From: JBCCGG01 sp039029395
Lineage (GTDB): Bacteria; Pseudomonadota; Alphaproteobacteria; Kiloniellales; JAKSDN01
Length of the DNA stretch: 64,000 nucleotides
Assembly (NCBI GenBank): GCA_039029395.1
Contig: JBCCGG010000031.1
Coordinates: 13,573-77,572 of the forward strand
Direction: 5' to 3'
A model generated the notes under the pieces. That model saw nothing but the letters and a program-made list of their open reading frames with translations. It searched no databases and was not told the origin of the DNA. Below, piece by piece: positions 35,914-43,742 of the stretch; positions within the stretch are counted from its first letter, which is position 1, and every line of letters begins with the position of its first letter. Made by a program: the position numbers and the translations under genes.

Positions 35914-36199
35914 TCCACCAAGTCCTGATGGCTATTCCGCCACGTCATGGGACAGCTCCTTCGCCGAAGGAGCCTAGTCCCTTCGTGGGGTGAAATCCAC
36001 GCGCTTCAAGGGCATAGAGGCGCGAACTTCCTATCGACGACGCCGAATGCCTAGAACGGCAATGGGGCGATTCGGCGTTAGCTTCAAACATCGAGTCACG
36101 TTTGGTGGTGCAAGGAATTCAGCGGCACTTAGACTGCCAAAGCTGAGGTCGTCTAAAATGCCAAATTGGTCCAGGCCCGGTATAGAGGCAAAAGTCGTT

Positions 36200-36228
36200 C
36201 AATTGGCCAATTGCAGTAACGCAATTGG
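36200..36228. promoter_or_regulatory. Candidate operator: CAATTGGCCAATTG plus extra CAATTGG half-site
   Basis: A perfect 14-base palindrome followed 8 bases later by a direct copy of one half-site. A related CCAAATTGG lies 31 bases upstream. Repetition of the same core near a DNA-binding-protein gene suggests an operator array, about 110-140 bases before the XRE start. Confidence 0.4.
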
Positions 36229-36295
36229 TTCTCCCAAGTCTTGATGCCTGATAGTTGTATATACTCGAAATGTTCTACAGTATTGCTATCGAGAC

Positions 36296-36309
36296 CATAC
36301 ATATGTATG
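36296..36309. promoter_or_regulatory. Candidate operator: CATACATATGTATG
   Basis: A perfect 14-base palindrome 28 bases upstream of the XRE gene's GTG, in AT-rich DNA where the promoter should lie. Autoregulation by the XRE protein is plausible. Confidence 0.4.
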
Positions 36310-36336
36310 ACTATGGGCCTCGATGAGTTTTAACAA

Positions 36337-36795
36337 GTGGGGTGCGACGTGGCGGCAAAACGAAAAGTAGGGCGACCGCGCGGAGGCGGGCCGAACCCAA
36401 TCGACGTCCATGTGGGACAAAGGGTCAGGCTGCGTAGAACATTGCTTGGGTTTAGCCAAGAAAAGCTCGGCGAAGCCCTTGGGCTAACCTTTCAACAGGT
36501 TCAAAAATATGAGCGCGGATTGAACCGCATCGGCTGCAGCCGGCTTTACGACTTGAGCCGCATTCTCGACGTGCCGGTCGGATTCTTCTTCGACGACATG
36601 CCCGAAGACGTAGCGGCCAAGTCCCCAGCCCAAACCAGAGGCAAGCGCGCCAAGGCCACGAACGTCGGCGTAGACCCATTGGCGAAGCGTGAATCTCTCG
36701 AGTTCGTGCGGGCCTACTACAAGATCTCCGACCCGATCGTGCGAAAGAGACTGTTCAACATGGTCAAATCTTTGGCCATGAGCGAACAGCAGTAA
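36337..36795 (+). CDS. XRE-family helix-turn-helix regulator
   Basis: A 152-residue DNA-binding protein. The Cro/CI-type HTH covers about 25-80 (RVRLRRTLLGFSQEKLGEAL, TFQQVQKYERGLNRI). A C-terminal helix-rich tail ends SLEFVRAYYKISDP, a layout seen in many alphaproteobacterial paralogues. The start is GTG 36337, or GTG 36349 four codons later. It lies between the EamA transporter and a LysR gene. Its targets are unknown, and the palindromes upstream suggest self-control. Confidence 0.85.
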   Translation: MGCDVAAKRKVGRPRGGGPNPIDVHVGQRVRLRRTLLGFSQEKLGEALGLTFQQVQKYERGLNRIGCSRLYDLSRILDVPVGFFFDDMPEDVAAKSPAQTRGKRAKATNVGVDPLAKRESLEFVRAYYKISDPIVRKRLFNMVKSLAMSEQQ

Positions 36796-36824
36796 ACCAG
36801 AGCGAGCCGGCCGCCGCCGGTGCC

Positions 36825-37736
36825 CTAATCCTGTCTAGCGTATGGCTTAATGGCGCCGCCGCCCGATTCGGCGATGAGCCAATCGCGAAAGGCGGCCAGT
36901 CCGGCTCGGTTCTTTCTCTTGGTCAGGCTAATCAGATAGTAGGCACCGACCGGGTAGGGTTCCTCGACCAAAACCTCGATCAACTGGCCGTTCTTGATCT
37001 CGCGCTCCACGAAGCGCAAGTCGGTCAAAGCAATTCCAAGCTTGCCCAAACAGGCCTGAATCGCCGTCTCGTCGGTCTCGAAAGGTATGCCCTGGTCGAT
37101 CGGTAAATCCGGGACACGTTTGGCCTTCGCCCATAAGCGCCAATCCCAACCGTCCGGCGTATTCAAGATCAGCGGATAATTCTTCAACTCCTGGGCGGAG
37201 CGCAGGGGCTTGCGATCGGGCAAGAGCTCCGGATCGCAGACGACCGTCGCCTGCTCGACGAAGATCAGGTCTTTCACAATATCTTTCGTGGCCGGCTCGC
37301 CGTAGATGATTGCGGCGTCGTAGCTCTCGAGCGCCAAATCGGCGGGCTCCACCTCGGTCGTCAGACGAATCCGAACCTCGGGATACAGCTTCTTGAAACG
37401 ATGCAGCCTGGGGATCAACCAGCGAACCCCAATGGTCGTGAGGACCTTCACGCGCAGCTCGGAGCGCGCTTCCAGCAAATCCCTTGCCAAGTCCTCCAAC
37501 TGGTCCAAGGCGCTGGACGCCGGCGGAAAGATGCGCCGGCCCTCATCGGTCAAGGAAATGGACTGGTGGTGGCGGTCGAACAGCTTTGTGTTGAAGAACT
37601 CCTCGAGCGTCTTGACATGGCGACTGACGGCCCCAGGGGTCACGGACAACTCTTCTGCCGCTAAGGAGAAACTGAGATGGCGCGCTGAAGCCTCGAAGGC
37701 CTTGAGCGCGTTGAGCGGTGGAAGAAGCCGACGCAT
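36825..37736 (-). CDS. LysR-family regulator (GcvA type), divergent from the metabolite cluster
   Basis: A 303-residue LysR-type regulator. The N-terminal winged helix (about 5-65) begins LPPLNALKAFEASARHLSFS and contains the recognition segment TPGAVSRHVKTLEEF, characteristic of the GcvA branch. An effector-binding domain covers about 90-300. It is transcribed away from the SbnA-like gene across a 175-base gap with an inverted repeat at 37758-37778, so it probably controls that cluster and itself. The co-inducer is unknown. Confidence 0.9.
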   Translation of the reverse strand: MRRLLPPLNALKAFEASARHLSFSLAAEELSVTPGAVSRHVKTLEEFFNTKLFDRHHQSISLTDEGRRIFPPASSALDQLEDLARDLLEARSELRVKVLTTIGVRWLIPRLHRFKKLYPEVRIRLTTEVEPADLALESYDAAIIYGEPATKDIVKDLIFVEQATVVCDPELLPDRKPLRSAQELKNYPLILNTPDGWDWRLWAKAKRVPDLPIDQGIPFETDETAIQACLGKLGIALTDLRFVEREIKNGQLIEVLVEEPYPVGAYYLISLTKRKNRAGLAAFRDWLIAESGGGAIKPYARQD

Positions 37737-37757
37737 GTGACCTTTGCCTTTGAGTTT

Positions 37758-37778
37758 TTCTCACAGTTTAACTGAGAA
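37758..37778. promoter_or_regulatory. Probable LysR-type operator: TTCTCA-N9-TGAGAA
   Basis: Perfect 6-base arms around a 9-base centre, 22 bases upstream of the LysR start and about 134 before the SbnA-like gene. The spacing and position match the recognition site of a divergently transcribed LysR regulator. Confidence 0.5.
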
Positions 37779-37911
37779 CATTTGAGTTGCATCTACCACT
37801 TTTTGGATAGAATTTTACTCCATTCGATAAGCAAGCCGGAAAGGGGAACCTATCGGCAATTAGACTATAACCAACTGTAATTAAACGGCTAACAATGCGG
37901 GGGAGGCCACG

Positions 37912-38970
37912 ATGATTAACGCTATTCCGTCTTCGGGATCCTATTCTCAATGTATCGCAATGCCACGAATAGTAGAGCTTACCTCCAATCTCTGCGTTGC
38001 CCAATTCGAGATCATGAAACTGATTCCGGCCCATGGGATTATTGAACAGGCGGTTCGACAGGGCGAGCTGTCGCCCGGTGGCACGATCGTCGAAGTGAGC
38101 TCGGGCACCTTCGCCTTGGCCTTGGCGATTTTGGCGAAGGAGCAGGGCTACCGCTTAAAGCTGGTCACCATAGATATCGATCCGGTGCTCCACGGCAGGC
38201 TTCTTGGCCTGGGCGCCGAGGTTCATGTGGTGCGCGAACCCGACGCCTCGGGCAGCATTCAGCGGACTCAGCTCAACATCCTAGAGCGGCTGCGAGAAGA
38301 GACGCCGGATGCCTTTTGGTGCGCCCAATACAGCAATCAGAACAACCCGGGCTCCTACACACTCTTCGCGGATTACCTGAGGACGATCTTCGATCAGCTG
38401 GACGTGCTGGTCGGCACGATCGGAACCGGCGGTTCTATGACCGGCACGACCAGGTCCTTGCGGCGTCACTGGTCCCAGCTCGAGGCGGTCGCCGTGGACA
38501 GCACCTACAGCGTCTCCTTCGGAATTGACGGTGATGGCGCGGATTCCGTGTGCCGTCACTACATGGACCAGATGCTGGGCCTCGGCAGCCGGGTCAAGGT
38601 GCCGGTCTTGGATCACTGTCAGTTCGACCAAGTGCATTGGTTGCCGTTCCGTACCATGGTCCAAGGAACCCACGAGCTCCATGACGAGCATGGCCTCTTC
38701 ATGGGTCCGACCAGCGGTGCCGCCTATTGGGTCGCAAGGTGGATTGCCAAGAACAACCCCGATCGCAAGGTTCTGGCCCTGCTGCCGGACACGGGCTTGC
38801 GCTACGTCAGCACGCTGTTCAACCGGGATTGGGTCCGGGCGCTGGACATCTCCGAGCCCTACCTTCGAGCGGATCCGGACTGGGTTGGCGATCAGAGCGC
38901 TGTGGGAAATCTCTGGGCGGCGATGCCGTGGGAACGCCGGACTCTGGAAGCCTGCCCGATCGCGGCCTGA
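37912..38970 (+). CDS. SbnA-like PLP-dependent synthase (cysteine synthase fold)
   Basis: A 352-residue fold-II PLP enzyme. Alignment by eye to CysK puts the PLP lysine at K36 in FEIMKLIPAHG, with a four-residue deletion replacing the usual NPxGS. The substrate loop is SSGTF instead of TSGNT, while the phosphate loop GTGGSMTG and the C-terminal PDTGLRYVST are kept. SbnA joins O-phosphoserine and glutamate on the way to L-2,3-diaminopropionate, and the SbnB-like gene in the same cluster supports that role here. The altered loop means another amine donor or beta-substituted serine is possible. GGGGGAGG precedes the ATG. First gene of a six-gene unit. Confidence 0.75.
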   Translation: MINAIPSSGSYSQCIAMPRIVELTSNLCVAQFEIMKLIPAHGIIEQAVRQGELSPGGTIVEVSSGTFALALAILAKEQGYRLKLVTIDIDPVLHGRLLGLGAEVHVVREPDASGSIQRTQLNILERLREETPDAFWCAQYSNQNNPGSYTLFADYLRTIFDQLDVLVGTIGTGGSMTGTTRSLRRHWSQLEAVAVDSTYSVSFGIDGDGADSVCRHYMDQMLGLGSRVKVPVLDHCQFDQVHWLPFRTMVQGTHELHDEHGLFMGPTSGAAYWVARWIAKNNPDRKVLALLPDTGLRYVSTLFNRDWVRALDISEPYLRADPDWVGDQSAVGNLWAAMPWERRTLEACPIAA

Positions 38971-39014
38971 ACGAGCCGGCACAAGACCATTCCGGAGACC
39001 TATCGGGGGCCAAG

Positions 39015-40454
39015 ATGACCAGCGCAGCGCACCAAGTGTCCCAACGCGGGGACCCAAACATTGCCGCCATGCCTTTGCCGCCACTGGCGGCGGCGAGCGA
39101 CGCCGCTGCAGCGCTCGAGGTTCTGCCCATGCCGGCGCTGCTGGAGCCTTCCATATCCGCGTTCTTGACGCGGGAGCGGGCGCTTTTGTTCGAGCTGTCG
39201 CGAGGTCTTGGCCCCTCGGTGCACTACCTCTTCCCGGAGATCTTCACCGCAAACATCAGGCGTTTTCAGGGCGTTCTTCGTGACGCCGCTGTTCGGCACG
39301 AGGTGCTCTTCGCCATGAAGGTGAACCGCTGCGCCTGCTTCCTGGAGACCTGCGGCGCGCGGGGCTTCGGGATCGACGCGGCAAGTTACGAGGAGCTTAG
39401 GGAAGCCCTTGCGGCCGGCGTGGGCAGCCGGCAGATCTGTGTGTCGGGCCCACAGAAACCCGCCGACACATTGATCCTGGCAAGCCGCGTCGGAGCGCTG
39501 GTCGCGGTCGACAGCCTCGAGGAGCTGAAGTTTATCGGCGAGCTTTGGTCCGCCGGCCGATTGTCCCGGCCGCTCCAGATCCTCTTGCGTTGGAAGGGCG
39601 TAACCCCGCGCCAGTCTCGCTTCGGCTTGAGCGAGGCCGACCTTCATGTCGCATGCAATAGCCTACAGGGGGCCGAGCACCTCGTGCTGCGCGGCCTTAG
39701 CTTCCATCTCGGGGGCTACGATCTGGAGCAGCGCGCGCGCAGCCTATCGGCCAGCTTGGACAAGATCGCGGATCTGCGCGCCAATTTCGACGATTGCGAC
39801 ACGGTCGACATCGGCTGCGGCTATTCGATCAACTACGTGGCGCGCGCCACGTGGGAGCGCTTCTCGCGACACGGCGGCACCGACACTGGCCCCTGCTATC
39901 CCGGCTGGGCGCGCTTCGCAAAGCACGATTCACTGCAAGAGATACTGGCCTGGCGCGATGGCACCCGGCCGACCCTGTCGGATCGCCTGCGGCGCGACGA
40001 CGTGTATTTGCTCTTGGAGCCGGGGCGCGCCGCACTGGACCAAGCGGGGCTTTCGGTCTTTCGGGTCAACGGCGCCAAGCGCGGCGCTGGCGAGCTCTAC
40101 ACGGTGAACCTGGCGGGCAACAGCCTCAGCCTGAGTGAGCGCTGGTTCGACTGCGAGGTTCATATCGATCCGATCCTGATCGGAGCTTCGGAGATCGACC
40201 AGGCGCGCCGGCCGGTGGCCGCGACGATCACGGGCGCGAGCTGCCTGGAAGACGACGTCTTCTCGATGCGGCGCGTGCGTCTGACCCGCGTCCCCCGGCC
40301 CGGCGACCTGCTCGCCTATGCCAACACCGCGCCCTATCAGATGGATTTCGCCGAGACGGCGATTCACCGCGCAAAGCTGCCGGCCAAGGTGGTCATCGAA
40401 AGCGAAGGCGGCCGCCCGGTCTGGCGCTGCGAGCGCGGCCCGGGTCACGGGTGA
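39015..40454 (+). CDS. Fold-III PLP-dependent amino-acid decarboxylase (DapDC/ODC family)
   Basis: A 479-residue enzyme of the group IV decarboxylase family, which removes the alpha-carboxyl of a basic or diamino acid. K102 in LFAMKVN is the PLP lysine, and H231 in SFHLGG stacks on the ring. The phosphate-binding loop is DIGCGY where most members have GGG. E335 (EPGR) contacts the pyridine nitrogen, and C410 in GASCLEDD is the catalytic cysteine from the dimer partner. About 50 N-terminal residues precede the domain, so its length exceeds typical DapDC. ATG 39015 lies 44 bases after the SbnA-like stop. In staphyloferrin B synthesis the equivalent is SbnH. Substrate inferred only. Confidence 0.8.
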   Translation: MTSAAHQVSQRGDPNIAAMPLPPLAAASDAAAALEVLPMPALLEPSISAFLTRERALLFELSRGLGPSVHYLFPEIFTANIRRFQGVLRDAAVRHEVLFAMKVNRCACFLETCGARGFGIDAASYEELREALAAGVGSRQICVSGPQKPADTLILASRVGALVAVDSLEELKFIGELWSAGRLSRPLQILLRWKGVTPRQSRFGLSEADLHVACNSLQGAEHLVLRGLSFHLGGYDLEQRARSLSASLDKIADLRANFDDCDTVDIGCGYSINYVARATWERFSRHGGTDTGPCYPGWARFAKHDSLQEILAWRDGTRPTLSDRLRRDDVYLLLEPGRAALDQAGLSVFRVNGAKRGAGELYTVNLAGNSLSLSERWFDCEVHIDPILIGASEIDQARRPVAATITGASCLEDDVFSMRRVRLTRVPRPGDLLAYANTAPYQMDFAETAIHRAKLPAKVVIESEGGRPVWRCERGPGHG

Positions 40455-40475
40455 TCCGATGACCGGACAAATAGC

Positions 40476-41390
40476 ATGAACCAACAGCATCCCAACGCGG
40501 CGATTTTGGCGCTGGGCTTCGCCGTCCTGGCGGTCGTGTTCAACACCGGCATGGACACCCTGGCCAAGCTGGCAACCGGCTCTGCGGCAACGTGGCAAAT
40601 TGTCTTCCTTCGCTGGGCCTACGCCGTCATTCTACTCTTGCCCTTCGTGATCCTGCATAAGCCTTGGCGCCGGTTGTTGGCAGCGCCGCGCGTGCATATT
40701 TGGCGAGTTGGGCTGAACCTGATCGCCAGCTATTGCCTTTACTACGCCTTGCATGAGCTGCCGCTCTCGGTCGTGCTCTCGATATTCTTTGCCGAGCCGC
40801 TCTTCACCCTGGTGATGGCCCGCATCGTGATCGGCGAGCCCGTGAGCCCGAGCCGCTGGCTCGCCACCTTGGCCGGACTCGGCGGCGTGCTCGTCATGAC
40901 CCGGCCGACACTGATGCTCGCCGATTTACAGGCCTTGGCGGTCGTCTTGGCCCTGGCCGGCGCGGCTTGCTGGGGCCTGATGCACGTCATCACAAAGCAG
41001 GCCGGACAAAGCGAATCGACCCTATCGCTGATGTTCTGGCTGGCTGCCATAACCGCGCTGTTTTCGGCTGGGCCCGCTGCCAGCACCTGGCAGCCGCTCG
41101 CCCTCGAGACCCATGGCATCATGGTTGGGGTCGCGCTGCTCGGCTCGCTCTACAGCTTCTTTTGGATCGTGGCTCTCAAGATCGGCACCGCCGGGCAGAT
41201 CGCCAGCGTCGCCTACCTGACACTGCCGTTGGCTTACCTCGCCGGCTACCTGGTGTTCGGGGAAGTGCCGGCGCCCTCGACGATCCTGGGCAGCTTGATC
41301 GTGATGGCCGCGGTCTATTGCGCGACCCGACCCAGCGCACGCGCCAAAACAAAGACGATCGAGCGCGTTTCCGCGGAGCGTCAGTCTTGA
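40476..41390 (+). CDS. EamA-family exporter of the metabolite cluster
   Basis: A 304-residue inner-membrane protein with about ten TM helices in two EamA repeats (about 10-145 and 160-290). It has FNTGMDTLAKLA in the first helix and AGYLVFGEVPAPSTILGSLIV near the end. It lies between the decarboxylase (21-base gap) and the aminotransferase (32-base gap), so it probably moves the cluster's product or precursor across the membrane, most likely outward. It has only family-level similarity to the EamA protein at 35.0 kb. Confidence 0.87.
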   Translation: MNQQHPNAAILALGFAVLAVVFNTGMDTLAKLATGSAATWQIVFLRWAYAVILLLPFVILHKPWRRLLAAPRVHIWRVGLNLIASYCLYYALHELPLSVVLSIFFAEPLFTLVMARIVIGEPVSPSRWLATLAGLGGVLVMTRPTLMLADLQALAVVLALAGAACWGLMHVITKQAGQSESTLSLMFWLAAITALFSAGPAASTWQPLALETHGIMVGVALLGSLYSFFWIVALKIGTAGQIASVAYLTLPLAYLAGYLVFGEVPAPSTILGSLIVMAAVYCATRPSARAKTKTIERVSAERQS

Positions 41391-41422
41391 TGGGAAACAC
41401 TAGAAGCAAGAGGGAGGACGAG

Positions 41423-42706
41423 ATGTCGAGCGAGCTGTTCGAACGCCTGGAATCCAACGTGCGCTCCTATTGCCGGAGCTTTCCGACGGTCTTCAAGACT
41501 GCCGAGAACGCGATCCTGACCGACGAGACTGGCGCGCCCTATATCGACTTCCTATCCGGAGCCGGCTCGCTCAACTATGGCCACAACAACCCGGCGATCC
41601 GGGATGCGCTCATCCAGTACCTGCTGGAGCGCGGCGTGGTCCACAGCCTGGACCTCTATACGACGGCCAAGCGCAGTTTCTTGGAGGCCTTTTCGAGAGT
41701 CATCCTGGAGCCGCGACAGCTGGACTACAAACTCCAGTTCACCGGGCCGACCGGCACCAACGCGGTGGAAGCAGCGCTCAAGATCGCCCGCAAGGCGACC
41801 GGCCGCAGCAACGTCGCGGCCTTCACGCGCGGATTCCACGGTATGACCTTGGGCGCGCTCGCCGCGACCGCGAACGGCAGCAAGCGCAAGGGCGCAGGTG
41901 TTCCTCTGAGCGACATTGCCTATTTGCCCTATGACGGATACTTCGGCGAGAGCATAGATACGCTCCAGCTAATCGAAGACCTCTACGACGATCCATCTAG
42001 CGGCTATGAGCCCCCAGCCGCCTTCCTGGTCGAAACCGTCCAGGGCGAAGGCGGTCTTGCCTGTGCCTCGCCGAGTTGGCTGCAAGGCCTGGCAGCCTTG
42101 GCGAAACGGCTCGGCGCCCTGCTGATCGTCGACGATATCCAGGCCGGCTGCGGGCGGACCGGACGCTTCTTCAGCTTCGAGCGGATGGGCGTGGTTCCCG
42201 ACATCGTCTGTCTTTCCAAATCGCTCGGTGGCATGGGGCTTCCCTTGGCGGTCGTCCTGCTTCGCCCGGAATTTGATCTTTGGGAGCCCGGCGAGCACAA
42301 CGGCACGTTCCGCGGCAACAATCTCGCTTTCGTCGCAGCGACAGCTGCTTTGTCCTTTTGGGAAGATCGCGCCTTTCTCAAGCGAATAGAAAGCAACTGC
42401 GAAGCAGCCGACCGACAGCTGAGCTCGCTCGTCGCGACCGTCCTGCCGGGCCAAGCCCGCCTTTGCGGCCGAGGCTTGATGTTGGGCGTCGCGTTTCGCG
42501 ATCCGACGCGCGCCGCGGCTGTTTCCCAAGCGGCCTTCGAGCGTGGCGTCATCGCAGAAACGTGCGGGCCCCACGACGAAGTCTTGAAGATCCTGCCGCC
42601 TCTCACGATCGAGCCGGAGATCCTTGCCGAAGGAATCTCGCGAATTGGCCGAGCCGCGGCCGAGGTCTCGTCACGTCCTCTGCCCCACGATGCTCAGGCA
42701 GCCTAG
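41423..42706 (+). CDS. EctB-like class III aminotransferase
   Basis: A 427-residue PLP enzyme resembling diaminobutyrate--2-oxoglutarate transaminase (EctB/Dat). Visible motifs are SGAGSLNYGHNNP, QFTGPTGTNAVEAALK, RGFHGMTLGAL, the cofactor D237 in IVDDIQAGCGRTG and the Schiff-base K266 in CLSKSLGGMGLPLAVVL. Family members use the terminal amino group of diamino acids. ATG 41423 has a GAGGGAGGA site; longer frames overlap the EamA gene. No ectA or ectC follows, so ectoine synthesis is not indicated. Its job here is probably to form or convert a diamino acid, in either direction. Confidence 0.83.
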   Translation: MSSELFERLESNVRSYCRSFPTVFKTAENAILTDETGAPYIDFLSGAGSLNYGHNNPAIRDALIQYLLERGVVHSLDLYTTAKRSFLEAFSRVILEPRQLDYKLQFTGPTGTNAVEAALKIARKATGRSNVAAFTRGFHGMTLGALAATANGSKRKGAGVPLSDIAYLPYDGYFGESIDTLQLIEDLYDDPSSGYEPPAAFLVETVQGEGGLACASPSWLQGLAALAKRLGALLIVDDIQAGCGRTGRFFSFERMGVVPDIVCLSKSLGGMGLPLAVVLLRPEFDLWEPGEHNGTFRGNNLAFVAATAALSFWEDRAFLKRIESNCEAADRQLSSLVATVLPGQARLCGRGLMLGVAFRDPTRAAAVSQAAFERGVIAETCGPHDEVLKILPPLTIEPEILAEGISRIGRAAAEVSSRPLPHDAQAA

Positions 42707-42757
42707 GAAACGAGTTTCGATCGCCGACACACGGTTACCCATAGGAGAGAGCCGACA

Positions 42758-43717
42758 ATGAGTACAAAATTGATTGAGCCCACCGTCGTCGATTCCTTGG
42801 TGCCGCCGCCATCCGTCGTTCTTGACGTGGTCGAAGGGTCGTTTCGTTCCCGTGCAAGGAACGAGCTGGTCAACCCGGCGAAGATCTACACCAAGCTGGG
42901 CAATGACGGCATAGCGATCTCCATGTTGGCCACCCACCGGGCAAAGGGGTTCTCGGTCGTCAAGAACTACTTCGAATCGAGCAGCGATTCTCGTCATCGC
43001 GGCGACTCTTTCGCGCACTTCACGGTCTACTCGGAAAGCGGCGAAGCCCCGCTCCTGACCTTGAACGACAGCTGGATCACCAATGCCAGATCCTCGGCTG
43101 TATCGACGCTGATGATTAGAGAGCTCGCCACCTTCGGTCGCGGCAGGGTGGTTATCTTGGGATTGGGCAAGCTCGGCCTGGCGCTGCTCGATTTCCTGCC
43201 CTTCATGGACAGCGGAGATTTCGAAGCGGTCGGTTTCAGCCGCAAGGAGGAAACCGTCGATCGATGGCTGGCCGCAGCCGAGCAGCGCGAGACCGCCGTG
43301 CCGGTCCGCGCACACAACTCCTTCAACGAGTTGATGGAGGACCTGGCCGGCGCCGACGTGGTGATCGCGACGACCGGTGCCGGCGGCATTGGCTTCGTGC
43401 AGAACAGTTGGCTCCCGAAGAAGTGCCTATCGGTTTATGTCGGCTACGGTTTTGCGGCCAACGTCATGCACGAGACGGACCGGCTCTACACTACCAGCCA
43501 AGCGCAGATGGAGGTGACCTGTCCTGAGCTCCGGGACAGCGACGGAAAGATCAGAAACGCTGATCTGGAGTTTCACGAGATTCTAATGGGAAGAACAGTC
43601 GACCGGGTTCAAGAGAACGAACGGGTCTTCGCTTACAACAGCGGACTGGCCGTGAACGACCTGGCGCTCGTGGAGCACCTGGTCACGAAGCTCAACTCCG
43701 CGGAGCTCGTCGCTTGA
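42758..43717 (+). CDS. SbnB/ornithine cyclodeaminase-like NAD(P)-dependent enzyme
   Basis: A 319-residue member of the ornithine cyclodeaminase/mu-crystallin family. The N-terminal catalytic part carries NPAKIYTKLG and VVKNYFES. The Rossmann domain has VVILGLGKLGLALLDF (cofactor loop) and DVVIATTGAGG. SbnB oxidatively splits the SbnA product to L-2,3-diaminopropionate and 2-oxoglutarate. Finding it with an SbnA-like gene makes that reaction the best guess; alanine dehydrogenase or proline-forming activity is possible. It is 51 bases after the aminotransferase and 25 before the RHH gene. Confidence 0.8.
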   Translation: MSTKLIEPTVVDSLVPPPSVVLDVVEGSFRSRARNELVNPAKIYTKLGNDGIAISMLATHRAKGFSVVKNYFESSSDSRHRGDSFAHFTVYSESGEAPLLTLNDSWITNARSSAVSTLMIRELATFGRGRVVILGLGKLGLALLDFLPFMDSGDFEAVGFSRKEETVDRWLAAAEQRETAVPVRAHNSFNELMEDLAGADVVIATTGAGGIGFVQNSWLPKKCLSVYVGYGFAANVMHETDRLYTTSQAQMEVTCPELRDSDGKIRNADLEFHEILMGRTVDRVQENERVFAYNSGLAVNDLALVEHLVTKLNSAELVA

Positions 43718-43742
43718 CCCCGAGAACTGTGGGACCGCTGCC

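Larger units (their letters stand above)
35914..36336. other. Low-GC intergenic region with several palindromes upstream of the XRE regulator
   Basis: 423 bases between divergent genes. GC content falls in the right half compared with the flanks. A small frame at 35990-36244 has no homology or ribosome-binding site and is not called. The region holds CCAAATTGG (36161-36169), CAATTGGCCAATTG (36200-36213), a further CAATTGG (36222-36228) and CATACATATGTATG (36296-36309). Confidence 0.5.

Noticed and set aside
35990..36244. 84-codon plus-strand frame upstream of the XRE gene
   Set aside because: No ribosome-binding site, no recognisable motif, and it overlaps the palindrome-rich regulatory region.
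41423..42706. Ectoine biosynthesis gene ectB
   Set aside because: The protein resembles EctB, but ectA and ectC are absent and the neighbours point to another pathway.
37912..43717. Staphyloferrin B-like siderophore cluster
   Set aside because: SbnA-, SbnB- and decarboxylase-like genes are present, but no NIS synthetase, citrate synthase or siderophore receptor gene is nearby.
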